Shown in pieces: positions 38,842 through 51,000 of a DNA stretch of 64,000 bases; positions within the stretch are counted from its first letter, which is position 1; every line of letters begins with the position of its first letter. Source of the stretch: Calliopsis andreniformis (Eukaryota; Arthropoda; Insecta; Hymenoptera; Andrenidae). The DNA lies in the NCBI RefSeq assembly GCF_051401765.1, contig NW_027480450.1:310001-374000 (forward strand). The letters run 5' to 3'. The notes under the pieces are model-generated. The model saw nothing but the letters and a program-made list of their open reading frames with translations. It searched no databases and was not told the DNA's origin. The position numbers and the translations under genes were made by a program.

Positions 38842-41338
38842 CAATCCCCAATCCTCAATCCTCAATCCTCAATCCTCGATCGTCAATCTTCAATCCTCAA
38901 TACTCAATCTTCAATCCTCAATCCTCAATCCTCAATCCTCAATCCTCATTCTTCAATCCTCAATACCCAATCCTCAATCTTCAATCCTCAATCCTCAACC
39001 CTCAATTCTCAATCCTCAACCCTCAGTCCTCAGTCCTTAAACCTCAATCCTCAAACCTCAATCCTCAATCCTCAATCTTCAATCCTGAATCCTCAATCCT
39101 CAATCCTCAAACCACAATCCTCAATCTTCAATCCTCAATACTCAACCTTCAATCCTCAATCCTCAATCCTCAATCCTCAGTCCCCAATCCTCAATCTTCA
39201 ATCCTGAATCCTCAATCCTCAATCCTCAATCCTCAATCCTCAATCCTCAATCCTCAATGCTCAATCTTCAATCATCAATCCTCAATCCTCAATCCTCAAT
39301 CCCCTATCCTCAATCCTCAATCCTCAATGTTCAATCCTCAATATCCAATCCTCAATCTTCAATCCACAATCCTCAGTCCTCAAACCTCAATCCTGAATCC
39401 TCAATCCTGAATCCTCAATCTTCAGCCCAGAGTACTCAACAATCAGTTGTCAATCCTCAGTCCTCAACAGAATATCCTCAATTCACAGTTTTCAATACTC
39501 AAAGCTCAATCTGCAATCTTCAAATCTCTATCCACAAAGATCAATTATCATCACTCAACCCTCAGCATTCAGTCCCCAATCCTCAATCTTCAATCCTCAA
39601 TCCTCAATCCTGAATCGTCAATCTTCAATCTTCAGTCCTCAATCCTCAATCTTCAATCCTCAGTCCCCAATCCTCAATCTTCAATCCTGAATCCTCAATC
39701 ATCAATCCTCAATCCTCAATCCACAATCTTCAATTCTCAATACTCAATCTTCAATCCTCAATCCTCAATCCTCAATCCTCAATCCTCAATCCTCAATCCT
39801 CAATATTCAGTCCTCAGTACTCAATCTTCAATCCTCAATCCTGAGTCCTCAAACCTCAATACTGAATCCTCAATCCTGAATCCTCAATCTTCAGCCCTAA
39901 GTCCTCAACAATCAGAAGTCAATCCTCAATCCTCAATAGAATATCCTCAATTCACAGTTTTCAATACTCAATACTCAATTTGCAATCCTCAAATCTCTAT
40001 CCACAAACATCAATTCTCATTACTCAACACTCAAGGCTCAGTCCCCAATCCTCAACGTTCAATCCTCAATCCTCAATCCTCAATCCTCAATCCTCAACCC
40101 TCAACCCTCAGCCCTGATCCTCAATCCTCAATCCTCAATCCTCAATCCTCAATCCTCAATCCTCAATCTTCAATTCTCGATACTCAATCTTCAATCCTCA
40201 ATCCTCAGTCCTCAAACCTCAATTCTGAATCCTCAATCCTGAATCCTCAATCTTCAGCCCTCAGTCCTCAACAATCAGTTGTCAATCCTCAATCCTCAAT
40301 AGAATATCCTCAATTCACAGTTTTCAATACTAAATACTCAATCTGCAATCTTCAAATCTCTATCCACACACATCAATTCTCGTCACTCAACCCTCAACAC
40401 TCAGTCCCCAACCCTCAATCTTCAATCCTCAATCCTCAATCCGCAATCCTCAATCCTCAATACTCAATCTTCAATCCTCAGACCTCAAACATCAATACTC
40501 AACCCTCAGTCCTCGTACTCAATCCACAACACTCAATCCTCAATACTCAATCTTCAATCCTCAATCCTCAATCTTCAATCCTCAATCCTCAATCCTCAAT
40601 CCTCAGCCCTCATCCTCAATCCTCAATCCTCAATCGTCAATCCTCAATCTTCAATCCTCAGTACTCAATGTTCAATCCTCAATCCTCGGTCCTCAAACCT
40701 CAATTTTGAATCCACAATCCTGTATCCTCAATCTTCATCCCTCAGATCTCAACAGTCAGTTGTCAATCCTCAATGCTCAATAGAAAATCCTCAATTCACA
40801 GTTTTCAATACTCAATACTCAATCTGCAATCTTCAAATCTCTATGCGCAAACATCAATTCTAATCACTCAACCCTCAACACTCAGTCCCCAATCCTCAAT
40901 CTTCAATCCTCAATTCTCAATCTTCATTCCTCAATCCTCAATCCTCAATCCTCAATCCTCAATCCTCAATACTCAGTACTCAGTCCTCAAACCTCAATCC
41001 TCAGCCCTCAGACCTCATCCTCAATCCTCAATCCTCAATCCTCAATCCTCAATATTCAATCCTCTATACTCAATCTTCAATCCTGAATCCTCAGTACTCA
41101 AACCTCAATTCTGAATCCTCAATACTAAATCTTCAACCCTCAATCCTCAGTGCTCAATACTCAAACATCAATATTCAATTCTCAATACTCAATAGAATAT
41201 CCTGAGTTCTCCGGCTTCAATACTCATACCTTAATCCTCAACCCTCAGCCCACATTCTCAATCCTCAATCCTCAGTCGTCGATCCTCAATATTCAATCCT
41301 CAATACTCAATCCTCAATCCTCAATCCTCAGTCATCAA
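38842..41338. repeat. 2711-bp tandem, unit 2 (with internal losses)
   Basis: Compared with unit 1 it has lost 84 bp near 39080 (12 heptamers), gained 7 bp near 39165 and lost 119 bp near 40605 (17 heptamers). Module A lies at 39482, 39951, 40314 and 40795, and module B at 41201. After about 41338 it continues as the 3.3-kb block, not as a third unit. Confidence 0.86.
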
Positions 41339-44300
41339 TCCTCAATCTTCAATACTCAATCGTCAATCCTCAATCCTGAATCCTCAACCTTCAGCCCTCA
41401 GTCCTCAACAATCAGTTGTCAATCCTCAATCCTCAATAGAATATTCTCAATTCACAGTTTTCAATACTCAATAGCCAATCTGCTATCTTCAAATCTCTAT
41501 CCGCAAACATCAATTCTCATCACTCAGCCCTCAACACTCAGTCCTCAATGTTCAATCCTCAATCCTCAATTCTCAATTTTCAATCCAAGATACTGAATCT
41601 TCAATCCTCAATCCTCAATCCTCAATTCTCAATCCTCAACCCTGAATCTTCAATCCTCAATCCCAAATCCTCAATCTTCAATCCTCATTACTCATTCCTC
41701 AATCCTCAATCCCCAATCCTCAATCTTCAATCCTCAATACTCAACCTTCGATCCTCAATCCTCAATCCTCAATCCTCATTCCTCAATTCTCAATCATCAA
41801 TCCTCAGTCTTCAATACTAAATCCTCAATCCTCAATTCTCAATCCTCAATTCTCAACCATCGATCCTCAATTCTCAATACTCAATAGAACATCCTGAATT
41901 CGCAGGATTCAATACTCAGACCTCAATCCTCAACCCTCAGCCCTCATCCTCTATCCTCGATCCTCAATCCTCAGTCATCAATCCTGAATCCTCAGTACTC
42001 AATCTTCAACCTTCAATCCTCATTCCTCAATCCTCAATCCTCAATCCTCAATCCTCAGTCATCAATCCTCAATATTCAATAATCAATCGTCAATCCGCAG
42101 TCCTCAATCCTCAATCCTCAATCCTCGTTCCTCAAACCTCATTCCTCAAACCTCAGTCCTCATCCTCAGTTCACAATTCTCAATCCTCAATCCTCAATCC
42201 TCAACCTTCAATCCTCAATAGTCAATCTCCAATCCTAGAGCCTCAATCCCCAATCCTCAATCCTTAATCCTCAATATTCAACCCTCAATCCCCAGTCCAC
42301 AATCTTCAATCCACAATGCTCAATCCATAATCCTCAATCCTCGGTCCTCAATCCTCAATCCACAATCCTCAAACCTCAATCCTCAACCGTCAGCCCTCGT
42401 CCTCAGTCCTCAACCCTCAATACTCAACCATCAATACTCAATCTTCAACCTCAATCCTCAATCCTCAGTCCTCAATCCTCAATCCTCAATATTCAACACA
42501 CAACCCTCAACCATTGATCCTCAATACTCAACCATCAATCCTCAATTCTCAATACTCAATAGAACATCCTGAAATCTAATGGTTCAATACTCTATCCACA
42601 ATATACAATAATCAAATCTCAATCCTCAAACGTCAATTCTCAACACTCAATCCTCAACACTCAGTCCTCTCTCTTGAATCCTCCATCCTCAATCCTCAAT
42701 CCTCAACCGTCAATCTTCAATCCTCAATCCTCAACCCTCAATCCTCAGTCCTCAAACCTCAAACCCGAATCCTCAAACCTGAATCCTCTGTCTGCAGACC
42801 TCAGTCCTCAACAATCAATCGTAAATCCTCAGTCCTCAATAGAATATCCTCAATTCTCTGTTTTCAATACTCAATCCCCAATCTTCAATCTTCAAATCTC
42901 AATACACAAACATCAATTCTCATCAATCAACCCTCAACACTCAGTCCTCAATCTTCGATCCTCAATCCTCAATACTCAATATTCAATCCTCAATACTGAA
43001 TCTTCAATCCTCAGTCCCAAATCCTCAATCTTCAATCCTCAATCCTCAATCCTCAATCCTCAAACCCCAATCCTCAACCTTCAATCCTCAATACCCAATC
43101 TTCAATCCTCAATCCTCAATCCTCAATCCTCATTCCTCAATCCTCAATCATCAATACTCAATCTTCAATACTCAATTCTCAATTCTCGATCCTCAACCCT
43201 CAGTCCTCAGTCCTCAAACCTCAGTCCTCAGCCCTCAGCCCTCGTCCTCAATCCTCAATCCTCAATCATCAATCCTCAATCTTCAATCCTTAATACTCAA
43301 TCTTCAATCCTCAATCCTCAGTCCTCAAACCTCAATTCTGAACCCTCAATCCTGAATCCTCAATCTTCAGACCGCAGTCCTCAACAATCTGTAGTCAATC
43401 CTCAATCCTCAGTAGAATATCCTCAATTCACAGTTTTCAATACTCAATACTCAACCTGCAATCTTCAAATCTATATCCACAAACATCAATTCTCATCACT
43501 CAACCCTCAACACTCAGTCCCCAATCCTCAGCCTTCAACCCTCAATCCTCAATCCTCAATCCTCAACCCTCAGCCCTGATCCTCAATCCTCAATTCTCAA
43601 TCCTCAATCCCCAATCTTCAATTCTCGATACTCAATCATCAATCCTCAATCCTCAGTCCTCAAACCTCAATTCTGAATCCTCAATCCTGAATCCTCAATC
43701 TTCAGCCCTCAGTCCTCAACAATCAGTTGTCAATCCTCAATCCTCAATAGAATATTCTCAATTCAGAGTTTTCGATTCTCAATACTCAATCAGCTATCTT
43801 CAAATCTCTATCCACAATCATCAATTCTCATCACTCAGCCCTCAACACTCAGTCCTCAATGTTCAATACTCAATCCTCAATTCTCAATCTTCAATCCAAA
43901 ATACTGAATCTTCAATCCTCAATCCTCAATCCTCAATTCTCAATCCTCAATCCTGAATCTTCAATCCTCAGTCCCAAATCCTCAGTCTTCAATCCTGAAT
44001 CCTCAATCCTCAATCCTCAATGCTCAATCCCCAATCCTCATTCTTCAATCCTCAATACCCAATCTTAAATCTTCAATCCTCAATCCTCAGTCCTGAATTC
44101 TCAATCCTCAATCCTCAATCCTCAGACCTCAAACATCAATACTCAAACCTCAGTCCTCGTCCTCAATCTACAACCCTCAATCCGCAATCCTCAATCTTCA
44201 ATCATCAATATTCAATCTTCAATCCTCAATCCTCAATCCTCAGTCCTCAATCCTCAGTCCTGAAACCTCAATCCTGAATCCTCAATCCTGAATCCTCAAT

Positions 44301-45158
44301 CTTCAGCACTCAGTCCTCAACAATCAGTTGTCAATCCTCAATCCTCAATAGAATATCCTCTATTCACAGTTTTCAATACTCAATACTCAACCTGCAATCT
44401 TCAATTCTCTGTCCTCAAACATCAATTCTCATCTCTCAACCCTCAACACTCAGTCCCCAATGCTCAATCTTCAATCCTCAGTACTCAATGTTCAGTCCTC
44501 AATCCTCGGTCCTCAAACCTCAATTTTGAATCCACAATCCTGTATCCTCAATCTTCTTCCCTCAGATCTCAACAATCAGTTGTCAATCCTCAATGTTCAA
44601 TAGAAAATCCTCAATTCACAGTTTTCAATACTCAATACTCAATCTGCAATCTTCAAATCTCTATGCGCAAACATCAATTCTAATCACTCAACCCTCAAGA
44701 CTCAGTCCCCAATCCTCAATCTTCAATCCTCAATTCTCAATCTTCAGTCCTCAATCCTCAATCCTCAATCCTCAATCCTCAATCCTCAGTACTCAGTCCT
44801 CAAACCTCAATCCTCAGACCTCAGACCTCATCCTCAATCCTCAATCCTCAATCCTCAATCCTCAATATTCAATCCTCTATACTCAATCTTCAATCCTGAA
44901 TCCTCAGTACTCAAACCTCAATTCTGAATCCTCAATACTAAATCTTCAACCCTCAATCCTCAGTGCTCAATACTCAAACATCAATACTCAATTCTCAATA
45001 CTCAATAGAATATCCTGAGTTCTCCGGCTTCAATACTCATACCTTAATCCTCAACCCTCAGCCCTCATTCTCAATCCTCAATCCTCAGTCGTCGATCCTC
45101 AATATTCAATCCTCAATACTCAATCCTCAAGCCTCAATCCTCAGTCATCAATCCTCAA
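40146..45158. repeat. 5.0-kb block, second copy
   Basis: This is the copy of 27990-32995, lying inside unit 1 of the 9862-bp duplication; a third copy is at 50008-55020. It shows the 119-bp loss, the 14-bp loss and the 140-bp gain relative to the first. It departs at 45158, where CGTGAATCC replaces the expected text. Confidence 0.88.
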
Positions 45159-46079
45159 TCGTGAATCCTCAGACCTCAATCCTCATCCTTCAATCCTCAA
45201 TCCTCAATCCTCAGTCCTCAATCCTCAGTCTTCGAACCTCAATCCTGAATCCTCAATCCTGAATCCTCAATCTCCAGCCCTCAGTCCTCAACAATCAGTT
45301 GTCAATCCTCAATCCTCAATAGGATATCCTCAATTCACAGCTTTCAATACTCAATACTCAATCTGCAATCTTCAAATCTCTATCCACAAACATCAATTCT
45401 CATCACTCAACCCTCAACAGTCAGTCTCCAATCCTCAATCTTCAATCCTCAACCCTCAATCCTCAATCCTCAACCCTCAGCCCTCATCCACAATCCTCAG
45501 TCCTCAATCCTCAATCCTCAATCCTCAATCTTCAATCCTCAGTCCTCAAACCTCAATTCTGAATCCTCAATACTCAATCTTCAATCATCAATATTCAATC
45601 TTCAATCCTCAAACCTCAATCCTCAGTCCTCAATCCTCAGTCCTCAAACATCAATCCTGAATCCTCAATCCTGAATTCTCAATCTTCAGCCCTCAGTCCT
45701 CTACAATCAGTTGTCAATCCTCAATCCTCAATAGAATATCCACAATTCACAGCTTTCAATACTCAAAACTCAATCTGCAATCTTCAAATCTCTATCATCA
45801 AACATCTATTCTCATCACTCAACCCTCAACACTCAGTCCCCAATCCTCAATCTTCAATCCTCAATCCTCAATCCTGAATCCTCAATCCTCAATCTTCAAT
45901 CCTCAATACTGAATCTTCAATCCTCAGTCCTCAATGCTCAATCCTCAATCCTCAATCCTCAGTGTTCAATCCGCAATACACAATCCTCAATGTTCAATCC
46001 TCAATTCTCAATCCTCAGTCCTCAGTCCTCAATCCTCAATCCTCAGTCCTCAAACCTCAATCCTGAATCCTCAATTCTG
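45159..46079. repeat. Heptamer stretch with two module A copies, found only in the 9862-bp units
   Basis: This contains module A at 45334 (unit 8 TAGGATA) and 45746 (unit 9 TCCACAA, unit 11 CTTTCAA). I found no long match elsewhere in the window apart from 55021-55941. Confidence 0.78.
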
Positions 46080-46673
46080 TATCCTCAATCTTCAGCCCTC
46101 AGTCCTCAACAATCAGCTGTCACTCCTCAATCCTCAATAGAGTATCATCAGTTCACAGATTTCAATACTTAATACTCAATCTGCAATCTTCAAATCTCTA
46201 TCCACAAACATCAATTCTCATCACTCAGCCCTCAACACTCAGTCCCCAATCCTCAATCTTCAATCCTCATTCCTCAATCCACAATCCTCAATCCTCAATC
46301 CTCAATCTTCAATCCTCAATACTCAATCTTCAATCCTCAATCCTCAACCCTCAATCCTCAATCCTCAATCCTCAATCGTCAGTCTTCAATCCTCAATACT
46401 CAATCTTCAATCCTCAATCCTCAATCCTCAGTCTTCAATCCTCATTCTTCATTCCTCAATACCCAATCCTCAATCTTCAATCCTCAATCCTCAATTCTCA
46501 ATTCTCGATCCTCAACCCTCAGTCCTCAGTCCTCAAAACTCAGTCCTCAGCCCTCAGGCCTCGTCCTCAATCCTCAATCCTCAATCATCAATCCACAATC
46601 TTCAATCCTCAATACACAATCTTCAATCCTCAATCCTCAGACCTCAAACCTCAATTCTGAATCCTCAATCCTG
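46080..46673. repeat. 594-bp tandem, unit 1
   Basis: 46080-46416 repeats at 46674-47010 at offset 594. Both begin with module A in a rare form (CAGCTGTCACTCC in units 4-6 and GAGTATCATCAG in units 8-9). The unit contains exactly one 6-bp slip (CAGGCCTCGTCCTCAA near 46560). The same pair appears at 55942-56872. Confidence 0.86.
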
Positions 46674-47010
46674 AATCCTCAATCTTCAGCCCTCAGTCCT
46701 CAACAATCAGCTGTCACTCCTCAATCCTCAATAGAGTATCATCAGTTCACAGTTTTCAATACTTAATACTCAATCTGCAATCTTCAAATCTCTATCCACA
46801 AACATCAATTCTCATCACTCAGCCCTCAACACTCAGTCCCCAATCCTCAATCTTCAATCCTCATTCCTCAATCCACAATCCTCAATCCTCAATCCTCAAT
46901 CTTCAATCCTCAATACTCAATCTTCAATCCTCAATCCTCAACCCTCAATCCTCAATCCTCAATCCTCAATCGTCAGTCTTCAATCCTCAATACTCAATCT
47001 TCAATCCTCA
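46674..47010. repeat. 594-bp tandem, unit 2 (partial)
   Basis: This repeats 46080-46416, with module A at 46746. It departs after 47010, where CCTCAACCCTCAGTCC replaces CCTCAATCCTCAATCC. Confidence 0.85.
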
Positions 47011-47480
47011 ACCCTCAGTCCTCAAACCTCAATTCTGAATCCTCAATCCTGAATCCTCAATCTTCAGCCCTCAGTCCTCAACAATCAGTTGTCAATCCTC
47101 AATCCTCAATAGAATATTCTCAATACACAGTTTTCAATACTAAATACTGAATCTGCTATCTTCAAATCTCTATCCACAAACATCAATTCTCATCACTCAG
47201 CCCTCAACACTCAGTTCTCAATGTCCAATCCTCAATCCTCAATTCTCAATCTTCAATCCTCAACCCTAAATCCTCAATCCTCAATCCTCAATCCTCAACC
47301 CTCAGCCCTCATCCTCAATCCTCAATCCTCAACCCTCATTCTTCAATCCTCAATACCCAATCCTCAATCTTCAATCCTCAATCCTCAATCCTCAATTCTC
47401 AACCATCAATCCTCAGTCCTCTGCACTGAATCCTCAATCCTCATCCCTCAGCCCTCATCCTCAATCCTCAATCCTCAATC

Positions 47481-48039
47481 GTGAAACTTCAACCTTCAAT
47501 CCTCAATACACAATCTTCGATCCTCAATCCTCAGTCGTCAAACCTCAATTCTGAATCCTCAATCCTGTACCCTCATTCTTCAGCCCTCAGTTCTCAACAA
47601 TCAGTTGTCAATCCTCAATCCTCAATAGAAAATCCTCAATTCACTGTCTTCAATACTCAATACTCCATCTGCAATCTTCAAATCTCTATGCACAAACGTC
47701 AATACTCATCACTCAACCCTCAACACTCAGTCCTCAATGTCCAATCCTCAATCCTCAATTCTCAATCTTCAATCCTCAATCCTCAATCCTCAAACATCAA
47801 TCCTCAACCCTCAGTACTCAGTCCTCAAACCTCAATCCTCATCCCTCAGAACTCATCCTCAATCCTGAATCCTCAATCCTCAATCCTCAATCCTCAATTC
47901 TCAACCCTCAATCCTCAGTCCTCAGCCCTGAATCCTCAATCCTCAACCCTCAGCCCTCATCCTCAATCCTCAATCCTCAATCGTCAAACCTCAACCTTCA
48001 ATCCTCAATACACAATCTTCGATCCTCAATCCTCAGTCG
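47481..48039. repeat. 502-bp tandem cut by the 9862-bp junction
   Basis: 47481-47982 is one full unit, and 47983-48039 is the start of a second that is cut off by the junction at 48040. The uncut version is at 57343-57844 and 57845 to about 58150. Markers are AACCTTCAATCC, TACACAATCTTCGATCC and CAGTCGTCAAACC. Module A lies at 47640. Confidence 0.84.
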
Positions 48040-51000
48040 TCAAACCTCAATTTTGAATCCACAATCCTGTATCCTCAATCTTCATCCCTCAGATCTCAAC
48101 AATCAGTTGTCAATCCTCAATGCTCAATAGAAAATCCTCAATTCACAGTTTTCAATACTCAATACTCAATCTGCAATCTTCAAATCTCTATGCGCAAACA
48201 TCAATTCTAATCACTCAACCCTCAACACACAGTCCCCAATCCTCAATCTTCAATCCTCAATTCTCAATCTTCAATCCTCAATCCTCAATCCTCAATCCTC
48301 AATCCTCAATCCTCAATACTCAGTACTCAGTCCTCAAACCTCAATCCTCAGCCCTCAGACCTCATCCTCAATCCTCAATCCTCAATCCTCAATCCTCAAT
48401 ATTCAATCCTCTATACTCAATCTTCAATCCTGAATCCTCAGTACTCAAACCTCAATTCTGAATCCTCAATACTAAGTCTTCAACCCTCAATCCTCAGTGC
48501 TCAATACTCAAACATCAATACTCAATTCTCAATACTCAATAGAATATCCTGAGTTCTCCGGCTTCAGTACTCATACCTTAATCCTCAACCCTCAGCCCAC
48601 ATTCTCAATCCTCAATCCTCAGTCGTCGATCCTCAATATTCAATCCTCAATACTCAATCCTCAATCCTCAATCCTCAGTCATCAACCCTCAATCTTCAAT
48701 CCTCAATCCCCAATCCTCAATCCTCAATCCTCAATCCTCGATCGTCAATCTTCAATCCTCAATACTCAATCTTCAATCCTCAATCCTCAATCCTCAATCC
48801 TCAATCCTCATTCTTCAATCCTCAATACCCAATCCTCAATCTTCAATCCTCAATCCTCAACCCTCAATTCTCAATCCTCAACCCTCAGTCCTCAGTCCTT
48901 AAACCTCAATCCTCAAACCTCAATCCTCAATCCTCAATCTTCAATCCTGAATCCTCAATCCTCAATCCTCAAACCACAATCCTCAATCTTCAATCCTCAA
49001 TACTCAACCTTCAATCCTCAATCCTCAATCCTCAATCCTCAGTCCCCAATCCTCAATCTTCAATCCTGAATCCTCAATCCTCAATCCTCAATCCTCAATC
49101 CTCAATCCTCAATCCTCAATGCTCAATCTTCAATCATCAATCCTCAATCCTCAATCCTCAATCCCCTATCCTCAATCCTCAATCCTCAATGTTCAATCCT
49201 CAATATCCAATCCTCAATCTTCAATCCACAATCCTCAGTCCTCAAACCTCAATCCTGAATCCTCAATCCTGAATCCTCAATCTTCAGCCCAGAGTACTCA
49301 ACAATCAGTTGTCAATCCTCAGTCCTCAACAGAATATCCTCAATTCACAGTTTTCAATACTCAAAGCTCAATCTGCAATCTTCAAATCTCTATCCACAAA
49401 GATCAATTATCATCACTCAACCCTCAGCATTCAGTCCCCAATCCTCAATCTTCAATCCTCAATCCTCAATCCTGAATCGTCAATCTTCAATCTTCAGTCC
49501 TCAATCCTCAATCTTCAATCCTCAGTCCCCAATCCTCAATCTTCAATCCTGAATCCTCAATCATCAATCCTCAATCCTCAATCCACAATCTTCAATTCTC
49601 AATACTCAATCTTCAATCCTCAATCCTCAATCCTCAATCCTCAATCCTCAATCCTCAATCCTCAATATTCAGTCCTCAGTACTCAATCTTCAATCCTCAA
49701 TCCTGAGTCCTCAAACCTCAATACTGAATCCTCAATCCTGAATCCTCAATCTTCAGCCCTAAGTCCTCAACAATCAGAAGTCAATCCTCAATCCTCAATA
49801 GAATATCCTCAATTCACAGTTTTCAATACTCAATACTCAATTTGCAATCCTCAAATCTCTATCCACAAACATCAATTCTCATTACTCAACACTCAAGGCT
49901 CAGTCCCCAATCCTCAACGTTCAATCCTCAATCCTCAATCCTCAATCCTCAATCCTCAACCCTCAACCCTCAGCCCTGATCCTCAATCCTCAATCCTCAA
50001 TCCTCAATCCTCAATCCTCAATCCTCAATCTTCAATTCTCGATACTCAATCTTCAATCCTCAATCCTCAGTCCTCAAACCTCAATTCTGAATCCTCAATC
50101 CTGAATCCTCAATCTTCAGCCCTCAGTCCTCAACAATCAGTTGTCAATCCTCAATCCTCAATAGAATATCCTCAATTCACAGTTTTCAATACTAAATACT
50201 CAATCTGCAATCTTCAAATCTCTATCCACACACATCAATTCTCGTCACTCAACCCTCAACACTCAGTCCCCAACCCTCAATCTTCAATCCTCAATCCTCA
50301 ATCCGCAATCCTCAATCCTCAATACTCAATCTTCAATCCTCAGACCTCAAACATCAATACTCAACCCTCAGTCCTCGTACTCAATCCACAACACTCAATC
50401 CTCAATACTCAATCTTCAATCCTCAATCCTCAATCTTCAATCCTCAATCCTCAATCCTCAATCCTCAGCCCTCATCCTCAATCCTCAATCCTCAATCGTC
50501 AATCCTCAATCTTCAATCCTCAGTACTCAATGTTCAATCCTCAATCCTCGGTCCTCAAACCTCAATTTTGAATCCACAATCCTGTATCCTCAATCTTCAT
50601 CCCTCAGATCTCAACAGTCAGTTGTCAATCCTCAATGCTCAATAGAAAATCCTCAATTCACAGTTTTCAATACTCAATACTCAATCTGCAATCTTCAAAT
50701 CTCTATGCGCAAACATCAATTCTAATCACTCAACCCTCAACACTCAGTCCCCAATCCTCAATCTTCAATCCTCAATTCTCAATCTTCATTCCTCAATCCT
50801 CAATCCTCAATCCTCAATCCTCAATCCTCAATACTCAGTACTCAGTCCTCAAACCTCAATCCTCAGCCCTCAGACCTCATCCTCAATCCTCAATCCTCAA
50901 TCCTCAATCCTCAATATTCAATCCTCTATACTCAATCTTCAATCCTGAATCCTCAGTACTCAAACCTCAATTCTGAATCCTCAATACTAAATCTTCAACC

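Larger units (their letters stand above)
38178..48039. repeat. 9862-bp tandem duplication, unit 1
   Basis: Every landmark here recurs exactly 9862 bases later: module A from 38280 to 47640, module B at 38686, 41201, 41893 and 45014, and module C at 42568. In the text I compared I found two differences: 45621 C against 55483 T, and a CAATCTTC to CAATTTTC change near 46783/56645. This is the largest and most recent-looking event in the window. Confidence 0.95.

Noticed and set aside
47260..47275. Telomere-like CCCTAAA heptamer
   Set aside because: CCCTCAA variants are one base from the plant-type telomere C-strand unit, but CCCTAAA occurs only as an isolated mutated unit, never as a run. A telomeric origin cannot be supported.
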